Notes under the pieces: generated by a model
The model's input: the letters and a program-made list of their open reading frames with translations, nothing else
Told to the model about the DNA's origin: nothing
The model's database searches: none
Shown: one piece after another, positions 37,668 through 46,935 of the stretch
How positions within the stretch are numbered: the first letter of the stretch is position 1
How the letters are laid out: each line of letters opens with the position of its first letter
From: Rhizosphaericola mali
GTDB taxonomy: Bacteria; Bacteroidota; Bacteroidia; Chitinophagales; Chitinophagaceae
NCBI RefSeq assembly: GCF_004337365.2
Contig: NZ_CP044016.1
Location: forward strand, 4,569,507 to 4,633,506
Direction of reading: 5' to 3'
Length of the DNA stretch: 64,000 nt
Position numbers and translations under genes: made by a program

Positions 37668-39971
37668 TTAATAATTCAAAGAAATACCTGCACCAACACC
37701 GATATTACTATCATAGTGCGCAGAAATACCCCAATATTTTCCCATAATGTAACGAACACCTGCAGACCATTCTTTGTCCGTATCCCACATTGCTTCACCT
37801 CTTATTTTTTCGGTGATGGCTATGTCATTTTTAGAAAATTGGACGCGTAATTTACCTTCGGTATCAATTCTAGTATCGGCAGTAATTAACATGGGTAATG
37901 TGTATTGAAATCCCATACAAAAAACACGACGATCATTTTTGGTATTCGATTGACCGAAAATATTTGTTTCCTTGAAATTGCCTGTACGATGTCTAAAATC
38001 CCAACCAACATAAGGTAAAAACCATTGCATTTTCCCAATATATCTACCGAAATGGGTTTCGGATGAATAACCTGCTTCACTATTATATCCAACTGCCCAA
38101 TCTGTCCAAAGACGATAACGCGTGTTAAATAATTCTGCTGTTCCATTGGTATTGTTGGACTGAAATTCGGCATCTACATGTGGATAGATTTTTTGATCAT
38201 CTTTTCCGGCAATTTTGTACGCCTTATCTGGATCCGGAACTTGCGGATTATAAGGCGAATTTTCATATCGGAAAATACGTCCCATGCCACTCATCATATG
38301 ATACAAAATGTGACAATGGAAAAACCAATCGCCATATTCGGATCCATGAAATTCCAAAGTATCGGTTTCCATTGGCATAATGTCCAATGTGTTTTTCAAA
38401 GGAGAATATTCCCCCGAACCGTTCAATACTCTAAAAAAATGACCATGCAAATGCATCGGATGACGCATCATTGATTGATTTTTTAAAATAATACGGATAT
38501 TTTCACCTCTTTTGATCAAAATCGCATCCGATTCAGAAACTGTTTTATTGTTGATTGTCCAAACATAGCGATTCATATTACCCCATAGTTCGAATGTCAA
38601 TGTTTTCCATTTTCCTTCAGGTAAAGTTGTCGGTGTCGGAGACTCTAGCATGGCGTAGTTTAGTACGACGGGTTCATTTTTAGAATCGGACATTTTCATT
38701 CCACTCATTCCTTGCATATGATCCATGTGCGACATATCCATTTTTCTCATAGAAGAAGACATCGACGTGTCTTTGGTCATGGTAGAGGATTTTGTTTTTT
38801 TCAACTCGGGATACATGACTTTATTCATATCCATTTTTTGCAAACTCATATCCATGCCCATATCATTCATGGTACCATTCATGTTCATCATCTTATTCAT
38901 CATCTTCATCCCAGCGAAATAATCTAGTCTGCCAAGATTCGGAGCTTCCATTTTCATTCCTTTGCCAAACCATGTGGATGTGTGACCAATCCGATCTTCC
39001 GAAGTAGCTCTTAATTCATATTGCATATTTTCGGGAATGGTCAATTCGATATCGTAGGTTTCTGCCGTTCCGATAATCATTTTGTCCACGGGAACAGGTT
39101 TGACTGGCATCCCGTCGTTGGCCACTACAGACATTTTTCCGCCTGCCCAAGTCAGCCAAAAATAAGTAGAGGAGGAACCATTCACCACATGAATATGTAC
39201 TTTGTCCCCTTTGTGATATTGGGATAAATATTGATTGATTTTTCCATTGGAGGTAAATGCGTCGTAGGCAACATCGCTCACGTCCATCGCCTCCATTCTT
39301 TTCCACTCATTTCCAATTTTAGTTCCCAAATGTCCAGAAACTATTGCTTCTCCATAGCTTTGAACTGCATGTTTTTTGATGGCATACCAGTCATTTCCTT
39401 GATGTAAAAAACGATTCACTTGCTCAGGTTTATCATTGGTCCAATCACTCAAAACTAAAGTATAGTCATGCGAACGATCGTCGTCTTTTTTTCGAACGAT
39501 AAATGCGCCATACAATCCGCTTTGTTGTTGTAACATATCATGACTATGATACCAATATGTACCTGTATGCGTTATGGGAAATTTGTATAAATGTGTCCCG
39601 TGTGCTTTGACTGGCGCGGTGGTTAAGTAAGGAACGCCATCTTCTTCATTGGGTAAAATTAATCCATGCCAATGAATAGAAGTTTCCATATCTGTCAGAT
39701 TGTGAACATAAATCCATGCAGTATCTCCTAGTGTAAAATTGAGTGCTGGACCAGGAATTGCGCCATTAATTGCCATGCCCATAACAGGCTTGTGCTTATT
39801 GTAACTTACCATGGTATCTGTGACATATAAGTGATACGTTACATTAGTACCATGTTGCATTCTTTCTGGTAATCTTGCGGAGTCTGTATAGTTCGCCATG
39901 TGATGATGCTGTGCATGGCTATAATTAATTATAGTAAATAGAGCTAAAATTGTAGCTAAAATCTTGTACAT
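37668..39971 (-). CDS. Multicopper oxidase fused to a CopB-like beta-barrel domain
   Basis: 767 residues with a signal peptide (cut near SHAQ, 18-21). Copper sites: HWHG (100-103) and HSH (142-144) in domain 1, HPMHLHGHFF near residue 500 and FFHCHILYHMMSGM in the last cupredoxin domain. A Met- and His-rich stretch (about 345-440; MDMSHMDHMQGMSGMKM) is typical of CopA-type Cu(I) oxidases. Residues 600-767 form an extra domain of amphipathic strands (RYRLWTDWAVGYN; VRYIMGKYWGISA) ending in an aromatic residue, resembling the CopB outer-membrane protein. It is the last gene of the copper cluster and would oxidise periplasmic Cu(I). Confidence 0.9.
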   Translation of the reverse strand: MYKILATILALFTIINYSHAQHHHMANYTDSARLPERMQHGTNVTYHLYVTDTMVSYNKHKPVMGMAINGAIPGPALNFTLGDTAWIYVHNLTDMETSIHWHGLILPNEEDGVPYLTTAPVKAHGTHLYKFPITHTGTYWYHSHDMLQQQSGLYGAFIVRKKDDDRSHDYTLVLSDWTNDKPEQVNRFLHQGNDWYAIKKHAVQSYGEAIVSGHLGTKIGNEWKRMEAMDVSDVAYDAFTSNGKINQYLSQYHKGDKVHIHVVNGSSSTYFWLTWAGGKMSVVANDGMPVKPVPVDKMIIGTAETYDIELTIPENMQYELRATSEDRIGHTSTWFGKGMKMEAPNLGRLDYFAGMKMMNKMMNMNGTMNDMGMDMSLQKMDMNKVMYPELKKTKSSTMTKDTSMSSSMRKMDMSHMDHMQGMSGMKMSDSKNEPVVLNYAMLESPTPTTLPEGKWKTLTFELWGNMNRYVWTINNKTVSESDAILIKRGENIRIILKNQSMMRHPMHLHGHFFRVLNGSGEYSPLKNTLDIMPMETDTLEFHGSEYGDWFFHCHILYHMMSGMGRIFRYENSPYNPQVPDPDKAYKIAGKDDQKIYPHVDAEFQSNNTNGTAELFNTRYRLWTDWAVGYNSEAGYSSETHFGRYIGKMQWFLPYVGWDFRHRTGNFKETNIFGQSNTKNDRRVFCMGFQYTLPMLITADTRIDTEGKLRVQFSKNDIAITEKIRGEAMWDTDKEWSAGVRYIMGKYWGISAHYDSNIGVGAGISLNY

Positions 39972-40022
39972 ATTTGTATTCTTTCATTTTTGGAAATATA
40001 TTTTCTAGTAAAATGAATAGGA

Positions 40023-40424
40023 TCAAATACGCCACTGATTTATTGGGATAAATAATTTATTTGGATAAATATGATCTGGTGGTTTCCACGCGAGTCTTAA
40101 TTTTTGTTCTTTGGCATATTGTACTATTGTATAATCATAACTATGAAAAATAGCAGGAACTATCGTTACTATTTGAGTGAGTTGTGATTTTTCATAATTA
40201 GAATGAAAATAGGAGTGATCGGTATGAATCTGATAAATTTCATCTTTACAACAACTACAATTCTGGTCAAATTGGATGGCACTGCTTTTGAGGTCAGAAT
40301 GTTGTCCATTCAGTGCAAAATTCCAATGACTAAATTTATGCATGCAAAAGTGCAACCGGAATCCCGCTCCGGTTGCAGTAAGGCAATACAATACCAATAG
40401 AAATATGGAAACGATTTTCCTCAA
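40023..40424 (-). CDS. HYC_CC_PP-like small exported protein of the copper cluster
   Basis: 133 residues. An N-terminal signal (about 1-20) is followed by LHFCMH, then CSCCKDE near residue 57, then WKPPDHI near residue 112. These three islands in this order match the Bacteroidota HYC_CC_PP family, with HFC in place of HYC. The Cys and His residues are suitable for Cu(I) binding. It sits 10 nt after the HMA gene and 51 nt before the multicopper oxidase gene, so a role in periplasmic copper handling is likely by context. No biochemical function is established to my knowledge. Confidence 0.7.
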   Translation of the reverse strand: MRKIVSIFLLVLYCLTATGAGFRLHFCMHKFSHWNFALNGQHSDLKSSAIQFDQNCSCCKDEIYQIHTDHSYFHSNYEKSQLTQIVTIVPAIFHSYDYTIVQYAKEQKLRLAWKPPDHIYPNKLFIPINQWRI

Positions 40425-40434
40425 TGAATTGCTA

Positions 40435-40653
40435 TTAATTTTCTGAAATTAAATCACCTTTATATCCTGACTTTTGTAGCAAAACTTGAATTTCCTCTGG
40501 TTTTAAACTATCCGTTTCTACGGTCAATACTTTAGGATTACTATTTAGATCTACTTCCCAATTTTGGATAGATTTTTCATTATCAAAATTTGGTTTGATT
40601 GTATTGACGCAACCTGAACATTTCAAGGTTGTATTGAATTTTAATGTTGACAT
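40435..40653 (-). CDS. Heavy-metal-associated (HMA) domain protein, CopZ-like
   Basis: 72 residues, one ferredoxin-like HMA domain. The metal site is KCSGC at residues 11-15, near the N-terminus as in CopZ and Atx1, followed by the long helix VNTIKPNFD and a SGYKG C-terminal loop. It is cytoplasmic and probably carries Cu(I) to the CopA ATPase encoded 21 nt upstream. The HYC_CC_PP-like gene follows after 10 nt. Confidence 0.88.
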   Translation of the reverse strand: MSTLKFNTTLKCSGCVNTIKPNFDNEKSIQNWEVDLNSNPKVLTVETDSLKPEEIQVLLQKSGYKGDLISEN

Positions 40654-40674
40654 AATTCTAAATTTTAAATTAAA

Positions 40675-42918
40675 TTATAAAAGTTTTCTTGATTTTAACA
40701 ATAAACTATTGCAAACTACACTTACACTACTAAATGCCATCGCAGCTCCTGCAATCATCGGATTGAGTAAATAATGATTGATGGGATACAATGCTCCTGC
40801 TGCAATTGGGATGCCAATTACATTGTAAATAAATGCCCAAAATAAATTCGTACGAATTGTTTTTTCTGTTTGTTTGGATAGTTGGATTGCCTGATGGATT
40901 TTTTTCAAACCCGAACTCAAAATAGTCATTTGAGCAACATCCATAGCAATATCACTACCATTACCCATTGCGATACTTACGTCAGCTTGTGCCAAAGCAT
41001 TACTGTCGTTGATGCCATCGCCAACCATGGCAACCACTTTCCCTTGTTTTTGAATACTTTTTATGTAATCTAATTTGTTACTTGGTAGTGCATTCGCAAC
41101 TACATTTTTTATCCCCAATTGTTTAGCAACGGCTTCGGCTGTTTGACTATTGTCGCCTGTTAATAAATGTATTTGAATATGAAAATTATTTTGCAAAATT
41201 TCAATGGCTTCTTTACTACTTGGTTTGATTGCATCTGCAATCGCCATTCCTGCCAAAACCTTATTTTTACCAAGGAGAAATACGACAGTTCTCGCTAATT
41301 CAAATTGTGCTACACTCCATTTTTCTATATTTTCCGGCAATTGAATTTCTAATGAATCTAATAGTGTTTTATTGCCAATATAATATTTCGCTGATTCAAA
41401 TATTCCCTCGATGCCTTTGCCTTCTATATTGGAAATTTGTACTTTTAATAATTGCGCATTTTTACCCAAACTATTCGTTATCGCTTTAGCTAATGGATGT
41501 TGAGAATTTGCTTCAATAGAATAAAAAATGTTTTTTTCTGTTTCTGATAAATTTTCCAATGCGATACTATCCACTACAGACGGATTACCTTGAGTAATCG
41601 TTCCTGTTTTATCCAAAACGATATCTGTAATTTTTTCTGCTTTCTCTAGTATAACTGCGTCTTTTATTAGAATTCCATTTTCCGCACCTTTCCCAATTCC
41701 TACCATAATGGCTGTTGGTGTCGCTAATCCCAATGCACAAGGGCACGCAATAACCAAAACTGTTACAAAAGCAGAAAATGCCATGGAAATATTATTGCTA
41801 GGGGCAAAGAAATACCAAAGGATAAAACTAATAACTGCTATAATCAACACTATAGGAACAAATATGCTCGCAATTTTATCTACTAGTTTCTGTACGGGAG
41901 CTTTGCTTCCTTGTGCATCTTGTACAGACTGTATAATCTGCGCAAGAACAGTGTCGGATCCAATTTTTTCTGCTTTGTACTGTAATGTCCCATTTTGATT
42001 AATGGTGCCTGCAAGAACTTTACTGGCCTTGTCTTTCTTTACTGCAATAGGTTCGCCAGAAAGCATGCTCTCATCAATGTATGATGATCCTTCAACAACA
42101 ATACCATCAACTGCAATTTTTTCTCCTGGTTTGACTAAGAGAATATTACCCAAACTAATATTTTGAATAGGACTTTCGATCGGTTGTCCATTTTGGATAA
42201 TAGTGACAGTTTTAGGTTGTAAACCCATTAATTTTTTTATCGCACTACTCGTATTATTTTTTGCTTTTTCTTCTAATATTCGACCTAGTAACACAAATGT
42301 GATGACCACTGCCGATGCTTCGAAATATACATGCGGCTCCAAGTGATTTCTCAACCAAATATTGGGAAAAAATAAACTTATTACACTATAAATATATGCA
42401 ACTTCAGTACTCAACGCAACTAGTGTATCCATGTTAGCGGACTTATGTTGTAGTTGTTTCCACGCGTTAATATAAAACTGTTTTCCAAAATAGAAAACTA
42501 CCGGCGTTGCTAATAACCACATGATTACCCTTGCCCATTGCTGATGCATGAGTGATGGTATCATAGCTAATAGGAATAGAGGAAAGGAACAAATTAAGGC
42601 GCCAATTGCTTTTCTTTTTAACGCAAGGGCATTGTTTTCCTTTATTTTTTCTAAATCTTCTTTTGCTTTTTCAGAATCATCTATCATCAAGTCGTAACCA
42701 ATGGATTGGACGGCTGATTTTAATTTATTAGAATTAGTGAGTGAGTTGTTATACTCTACATTGGCGGTAGCATTTGCAAAATTAACTGTTGCATTTACAA
42801 CGCCTGGTTGGGATTGTAAGATAGTTTCCACACTATTAGCACAGGCAGCACAAGACATTTCCAATACAGGAAATGTCTTTTTTGTCTTTTCGTCTATTCT
42901 ATCTTCTACCATTGCCAT
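40675..42918 (-). CDS. copA: Copper-translocating P1B-type ATPase
   Basis: 747 residues. One N-terminal HMA domain with CAAC at 23-26. Eight membrane helices with the CPC motif (CPCALGLATP) in the transport helix mark the Cu(I) subgroup. The catalytic parts are complete: the TGE-like SGEP loop, DKTGTIT with the phosphorylated Asp, the SQHPLAKAI motif, and MVGDGINDSNAL. It pumps Cu(I) from cytoplasm to periplasm at the cost of ATP. First gene of the four-gene copper cluster, with a candidate promoter 18 nt upstream. No regulator (CueR, CsoR) is adjacent. Confidence 0.95.
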   Translation of the reverse strand: MAMVEDRIDEKTKKTFPVLEMSCAACANSVETILQSQPGVVNATVNFANATANVEYNNSLTNSNKLKSAVQSIGYDLMIDDSEKAKEDLEKIKENNALALKRKAIGALICSFPLFLLAMIPSLMHQQWARVIMWLLATPVVFYFGKQFYINAWKQLQHKSANMDTLVALSTEVAYIYSVISLFFPNIWLRNHLEPHVYFEASAVVITFVLLGRILEEKAKNNTSSAIKKLMGLQPKTVTIIQNGQPIESPIQNISLGNILLVKPGEKIAVDGIVVEGSSYIDESMLSGEPIAVKKDKASKVLAGTINQNGTLQYKAEKIGSDTVLAQIIQSVQDAQGSKAPVQKLVDKIASIFVPIVLIIAVISFILWYFFAPSNNISMAFSAFVTVLVIACPCALGLATPTAIMVGIGKGAENGILIKDAVILEKAEKITDIVLDKTGTITQGNPSVVDSIALENLSETEKNIFYSIEANSQHPLAKAITNSLGKNAQLLKVQISNIEGKGIEGIFESAKYYIGNKTLLDSLEIQLPENIEKWSVAQFELARTVVFLLGKNKVLAGMAIADAIKPSSKEAIEILQNNFHIQIHLLTGDNSQTAEAVAKQLGIKNVVANALPSNKLDYIKSIQKQGKVVAMVGDGINDSNALAQADVSIAMGNGSDIAMDVAQMTILSSGLKKIHQAIQLSKQTEKTIRTNLFWAFIYNVIGIPIAAGALYPINHYLLNPMIAGAAMAFSSVSVVCNSLLLKSRKLL

Positions 42919-42935
42919 GATACCTAATTTTCCTA

Positions 42936-42943
42936 CAAAGTTA
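42936..42943 (-). promoter_or_regulatory. -7 box of the copper operon
   Basis: TAACTTTG on the minus strand, 17 nt before the copA ATG. It is in the 82-nt gap after the nitroreductase gene, so the copper genes are a separate unit from the Rnf-like operon. Confidence 0.55.
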
Positions 42944-43000
42944 GATTGTGGAAATGGAAATTATGTTATACAATTATGGCAAATTGTTATAAGATTATGG

Positions 43001-43657
43001 TTATTCAACATATTTCACCTTATCTGAAAATCTTTCTTTTGGAAGAGGATTTTCATTTGGGTAACCTAAGGCAATAGTCAAACATGGTTCGAAATTATCT
43101 GAAAAATTCAATGGTTTGATGATATCTTGATTGTCTGGATTGGTAAAAATCGTTACTAATGAACCTAATGGACAAGTGCCCAATCCCAATGCATGTGCAC
43201 TTAATAGGATATTTTCTGTAATTAGACCAGCGTCAAGCAAACTATAAGGATTGGTTTTATCATGTGCCAAAACTAGCAAAACTGGCGCTTTATAGAAGGA
43301 GTGAAAACCAGAACCTGGAACATTTGCCAACGCTGCATGACCAGATAATTTTTTGGTTTTTGCATACGTAAGGAAATGGTCATTTACCTTATCTAAAAGT
43401 TGTTTGTTTTTAATAATTCTTAATTCCCATGATTGATTATTATTAGCGCTTGGTGCATAAATGGCACACTTCATAATGGAGTCAATCAGCTTGTTGGGAA
43501 CTGGTTGGTCCGTATATTCTCGGATGGAACGTCTCGTTAGAATATTGTTGATAATTGCTTCTTTGGCGGTGCCATTGTACACTTCGCGTGATTTTTTCTC
43601 AGCGCAAGAAGAAAGAATGATTGTGATAAATGCAAAAAGAAATATTGACTTATTCAT
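43001..43657 (-). CDS. Exported nitroreductase-family flavoprotein (predicted lipoprotein)
   Basis: 218 residues from ATG 43657, one base after the rnfD stop codon; a longer frame from 43681 would run 23 bases into rnfD. The N-terminus is a lipoprotein signal (FLFAFITIILSSC). The nitroreductase fold follows, with RRSIREYTD near residue 42, APSANNNQSW near residue 69 and AHALGLGTCPLGS near residue 155, all FMN-contact regions. Nitroreductases are nearly always cytoplasmic and use NAD(P)H; an exported one needs another electron source. Its position as last gene of the ApbE-RnfC-RnfD unit suggests that it receives electrons from that membrane module. Confidence 0.83.
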   Translation of the reverse strand: MNKSIFLFAFITIILSSCAEKKSREVYNGTAKEAIINNILTRRSIREYTDQPVPNKLIDSIMKCAIYAPSANNNQSWELRIIKNKQLLDKVNDHFLTYAKTKKLSGHAALANVPGSGFHSFYKAPVLLVLAHDKTNPYSLLDAGLITENILLSAHALGLGTCPLGSLVTIFTNPDNQDIIKPLNFSDNFEPCLTIALGYPNENPLPKERFSDKVKYVE

Positions 43658-43658
43658 A

Positions 43659-44747
43659 TTAAATAGTTTGATCGATTTCACGTTGTGATTTATTGGTAAA
43701 TTGAAGAATGATGTACACTATAAAAAGGTAAACTGCCCATTGTGTGAGTTTGAAATAAAATAAACTCATCACGGCGAGTGTGGTTATTAATATTTGAATT
43801 GTTAAGTTACTAATATTATTAAACCTTGATTGATAGTCCAATTTTTTTGACCAAGGTCTGGGGGTAAAAATATCGTTTATTTTTCTAGAAAAAATATTCA
43901 GTAAGATGATCGAAAAAGACATGTATTCGTGACTTATTTTGTCTTTTAACAAGATAAAGGCAACTATGCCAATCAGACAACCATAATAAGCTTTACCACT
44001 ATTAGTAACTGGGCTAGATGGCATATCGGTAGCCATATATATTGCTCCAAGAACAATGCCTCCAAATGCAATGTTTTCAGATATGGGAAAGATTAGATTT
44101 AATGCGGTAAAACATAAAGCCAAACATAGTGGAATATGCCAAGAAATACGTTTTCGGATAATTAAATAGAGTCCACCAAGCACTAAGAATAACACAGAAT
44201 ATTCTCCAATTGCGCCATAAGGCTTGTATATTATTGATTGTAGTGTTTTGTTGATAGGAATATTTTCGAAAAAATGTTGTGTGTCTACATTTACATAGTT
44301 TTTTCCAGACCAAAGACTTGAACTATTCATATCATCTGGAAAAAAAGCGCTCATAAATTCTCTCCCTAGTAGTGCCGGATTGATTAAATTTTTACCCAAA
44401 CCACCCCATAATATTTTACCAAAAAGAATCGCACAAAAGCTTCCAAAAACTACCACACCCCAATTGGTAAAAGGAGACAACGTAAAAGAAAGTAAAATTC
44501 CCGTTATAATGGATGAACCATCAAAAATAGTTGTCGTTTTATTCAAAAGTAAACAACTTCCTATCAAATCCGTTAAGAGAGAAGTGACAATACAGAGTAA
44601 TATTATAGTTAGTGACCACCAACCATGCGCCAAATATGCGAATATAATCATCGGTAATAATGCAATGATGACGTCCATCATAACTATATTTGCCGTTGAT
44701 TTATGACGAATAAATGGTGCTGTATTTAAATAAGTCGCATTAAGCAT
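43659..44747 (-). CDS. RnfD/NqrB-family membrane flavoprotein subunit
   Basis: 362 residues from ATG 44747, which overlaps the rnfC stop by 8 bases; a frame from 44789 would overlap 50 bases. About eight to nine membrane helices. RnfD features: DGSSIITGILLSF, the LGKNLINPALLGR loop, YGAIGEYSVLFLVLGGLYL, and FMATD-like YMATDMPSSP. Covalent FMN in known RnfD is bound to the Thr of an SGAT motif in the loop after NPA.LGR; here that stretch reads SSSLWSGKNYVNVDTQ and no SGAT is found anywhere. Other Rnf membrane subunits (A, E) are not present. Probably moves electrons across the membrane together with RnfC. Confidence 0.83.
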   Translation of the reverse strand: MLNATYLNTAPFIRHKSTANIVMMDVIIALLPMIIFAYLAHGWWSLTIILLCIVTSLLTDLIGSCLLLNKTTTIFDGSSIITGILLSFTLSPFTNWGVVVFGSFCAILFGKILWGGLGKNLINPALLGREFMSAFFPDDMNSSSLWSGKNYVNVDTQHFFENIPINKTLQSIIYKPYGAIGEYSVLFLVLGGLYLIIRKRISWHIPLCLALCFTALNLIFPISENIAFGGIVLGAIYMATDMPSSPVTNSGKAYYGCLIGIVAFILLKDKISHEYMSFSIILLNIFSRKINDIFTPRPWSKKLDYQSRFNNISNLTIQILITTLAVMSLFYFKLTQWAVYLFIVYIILQFTNKSQREIDQTI

Positions 44748-45987
44748 TGGCTTGTTTGAGTTTGTTTTTTCCAGATAATATTCCTTCAATCAATGGTACG
44801 TTGCTTGGACACACATAGGCGCAAGCACCGCATTCTATACAATCTGTAATTCTGTCTTCTTTAAATTTTTGCAAATCATTTTCGTAATTATCTAAGACGA
44901 AATTTAAGGGCATTAAATTCATTGGACACACATTGACACAATCTCCACATTTAATACAATTATAGTCTGTAGCGGAATGTTTTTGTAAAAAAAGCAAACC
45001 TCCATTTCCTTTCTTTATAGCATAATTCCTTTCTGTAATGATTTTTCCCATCATCGGTCCACCTGCAATAATGTTGAAATTACTTAAATCCGCATCAGGA
45101 AATAATTGATGTTGTATCTCGTTGAGAGACATTCCTATTGGGATTTTATAGTTACCAGTATTAGGAATGCTATCGCCTGCTATCGTTACAATCCTTTCTG
45201 TAAATGGAATATTTTGAAATAAAACATTGTGAATGGCTTGGATTGTCGCAATATTATTGACCATAATTCCTTTTTCAATTGGAAGCGTACCTCTTGCTAG
45301 CTCAATACCTATAACGGATTGAATCAATTGTAATTCGCCTCCTTGTGGGTAACTTTCGGGTAGCCATTTGATAATAATTGGAACTGAACTATTTGAGTTG
45401 ACTATAATTTCATTAAGTTGTTTGTGTAAATTTTTATGTGTTTTTTCAATGCCAATTACAATTTCTTTAAATTGAAATAGCTGCGCAATGAAGTCTACAG
45501 TCTTTATAATTTCCGAAAATTGATCTTGTAGTAAAATATAATCTGCTGTCAAATAAGGTTCGCATTCAGCAGCGTTGATAATAAAAGTTTTTACAGATTT
45601 ATCTCCGATATCGTATTTGATATGCGATGGGAACATAGCACCTCCTGCACCTACAATTCCATAGTCTTGCAATAATTGAACAAAATTATCTTTTGTAATT
45701 GTAGTTAAATTTATTTCTGAGAACGTGTATTCCTGATCTGAAAAGTTATTTTTGATTCTAACAAAATCTCCTTCAATAGCATCTATAGTTCCCGAAATCG
45801 AAGCATGGATGATCGATGCAAATTTTTGTGTAGTGGCTACAAGTGGCTGATACTTTAAAACGGTATCGCCTATTTCGACGATAGTAGATACATTTTTTCC
45901 AAAATTAATTTCTACAAATTCAGGTGCTGTCAAAGACCTTAATGGCACTGATTTGATTTTATTTTTTGGAGAAAATATCGATATCAT
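44740..45987 (-). CDS. RnfC-like electron transport subunit
   Basis: 415 residues. The N-terminal barrel-sandwich region is followed by the NADH/FMN-binding Rossmann-like domain: GIVGAGGAMFPSHIK near residue 110, INAAECEPYL near residue 140, and ESYPQGGELQLI near residue 225. A SLBB-like domain precedes two 4Fe-4S motifs, CIKCGDCVNVCP and CIECGACAYVCP. RnfC is the peripheral subunit that oxidises NADH (or the reverse) and feeds the membrane part. It starts 3 nt after apbE and overlaps rnfD by 8 bases. The C-terminal extension of proteobacterial RnfC is absent. Confidence 0.9.
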   Translation of the reverse strand: MISIFSPKNKIKSVPLRSLTAPEFVEINFGKNVSTIVEIGDTVLKYQPLVATTQKFASIIHASISGTIDAIEGDFVRIKNNFSDQEYTFSEINLTTITKDNFVQLLQDYGIVGAGGAMFPSHIKYDIGDKSVKTFIINAAECEPYLTADYILLQDQFSEIIKTVDFIAQLFQFKEIVIGIEKTHKNLHKQLNEIIVNSNSSVPIIIKWLPESYPQGGELQLIQSVIGIELARGTLPIEKGIMVNNIATIQAIHNVLFQNIPFTERIVTIAGDSIPNTGNYKIPIGMSLNEIQHQLFPDADLSNFNIIAGGPMMGKIITERNYAIKKGNGGLLFLQKHSATDYNCIKCGDCVNVCPMNLMPLNFVLDNYENDLQKFKEDRITDCIECGACAYVCPSNVPLIEGILSGKNKLKQANA

Positions 45988-45990
45988 AGA

Positions 45991-46935
45991 CTATAATTTA
46001 TAGGTTGAAAATTTACTGGAAGCATATTCTTTGTTCGTAGAATCAATTAATAAAGAAGAGGCTTGATATTTTTCTTCCAAATTTTCCATAGTATCCTTTA
46101 TGTTGTCCGTCATACAAAGTAATCCAGTCGAAAGCATATCACCCGAACAAGCATTTTCGGTAATTACTGCAACTTGTTTGTTGGTAGAAGGTTGTCCTGT
46201 TTTTGGATGAATAATATGTCCAAATTGGGTTGCATTTATTTCTACAAAAGATAGATTTTGCGCTGAAATATTGATACTTGTATTGGATAATTTGATAGTT
46301 GCGAGATTTTCTTTTTGATTGGAAATGTCTGGAATATTTACTTTCCAATAAGGATGTGTATCATCATTTATCGCATAGATCGTACTGCCACCAGCATTGA
46401 TTAACGCATCTGTTATTTTGTATTTGTTTTTGATTTGATCAACTATACAATCCACGGCAAATGACTTTAGAAAAGAACCGGTTGTTAATTCCATCCCTTT
46501 GGCAATCTTGACCTTATCATGATTAATTTCAATATTTTTATAGTTAACCTTATCCAAAATTTCTAAAATTTCGTATTCTTTAGGAATGTATTTTTTCTCC
46601 TCATCAAAAAAATGCCATAACCGCAAAAGCGGCGTGATTGAAATATCGTATTGACCGTTAAAATAATCCGACATTTCTATAGTTCTATTTAATAGCGCTA
46701 TAGTTGTTTGGTCTACATTTACCCAATCTCCAGCTTGTTGATTGACCTTCCAAAAATAGGATTGAGGTTGAAAAGAATTGTATAGTTTGTCGATTCGCTT
46801 TATTTCCTCAAATAATTCATCCAAAATATTTTCAGGATAGAATAGCGGAATTTTTATTTTGAAATGACAATGAAATAAAAATTCTGTTCTTGTCCAATAG
46901 AGTGGTCTAGCTGCTTGCTGTTGCGGTCTCTGCAT
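45991..46935 (-). CDS. apbE: FAD:protein FMN transferase (ApbE)
   Basis: 314 residues. ApbE motifs: SFQPQSYFWKVNQ and DISITPLLRLW in the N-terminal half, ALINAGGSTIYA near residue 185, FGHIIHPKTGQP near residue 240, and CSGDMLSTGL (the A/S-D-x-L-ST Mg site) near residue 262. It attaches FMN to Ser or Thr in acceptor proteins, typically outside the cytoplasm. No signal peptide is seen at this start; the first 28 bases overlap the gene at 46907, which in turn carries a membrane anchor. The neighbours RnfC and RnfD point to electron-transfer flavinylation. Confidence 0.88.
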   Translation of the reverse strand: MQRPQQQAARPLYWTRTEFLFHCHFKIKIPLFYPENILDELFEEIKRIDKLYNSFQPQSYFWKVNQQAGDWVNVDQTTIALLNRTIEMSDYFNGQYDISITPLLRLWHFFDEEKKYIPKEYEILEILDKVNYKNIEINHDKVKIAKGMELTTGSFLKSFAVDCIVDQIKNKYKITDALINAGGSTIYAINDDTHPYWKVNIPDISNQKENLATIKLSNTSINISAQNLSFVEINATQFGHIIHPKTGQPSTNKQVAVITENACSGDMLSTGLLCMTDNIKDTMENLEEKYQASSLLIDSTNKEYASSKFSTYKL

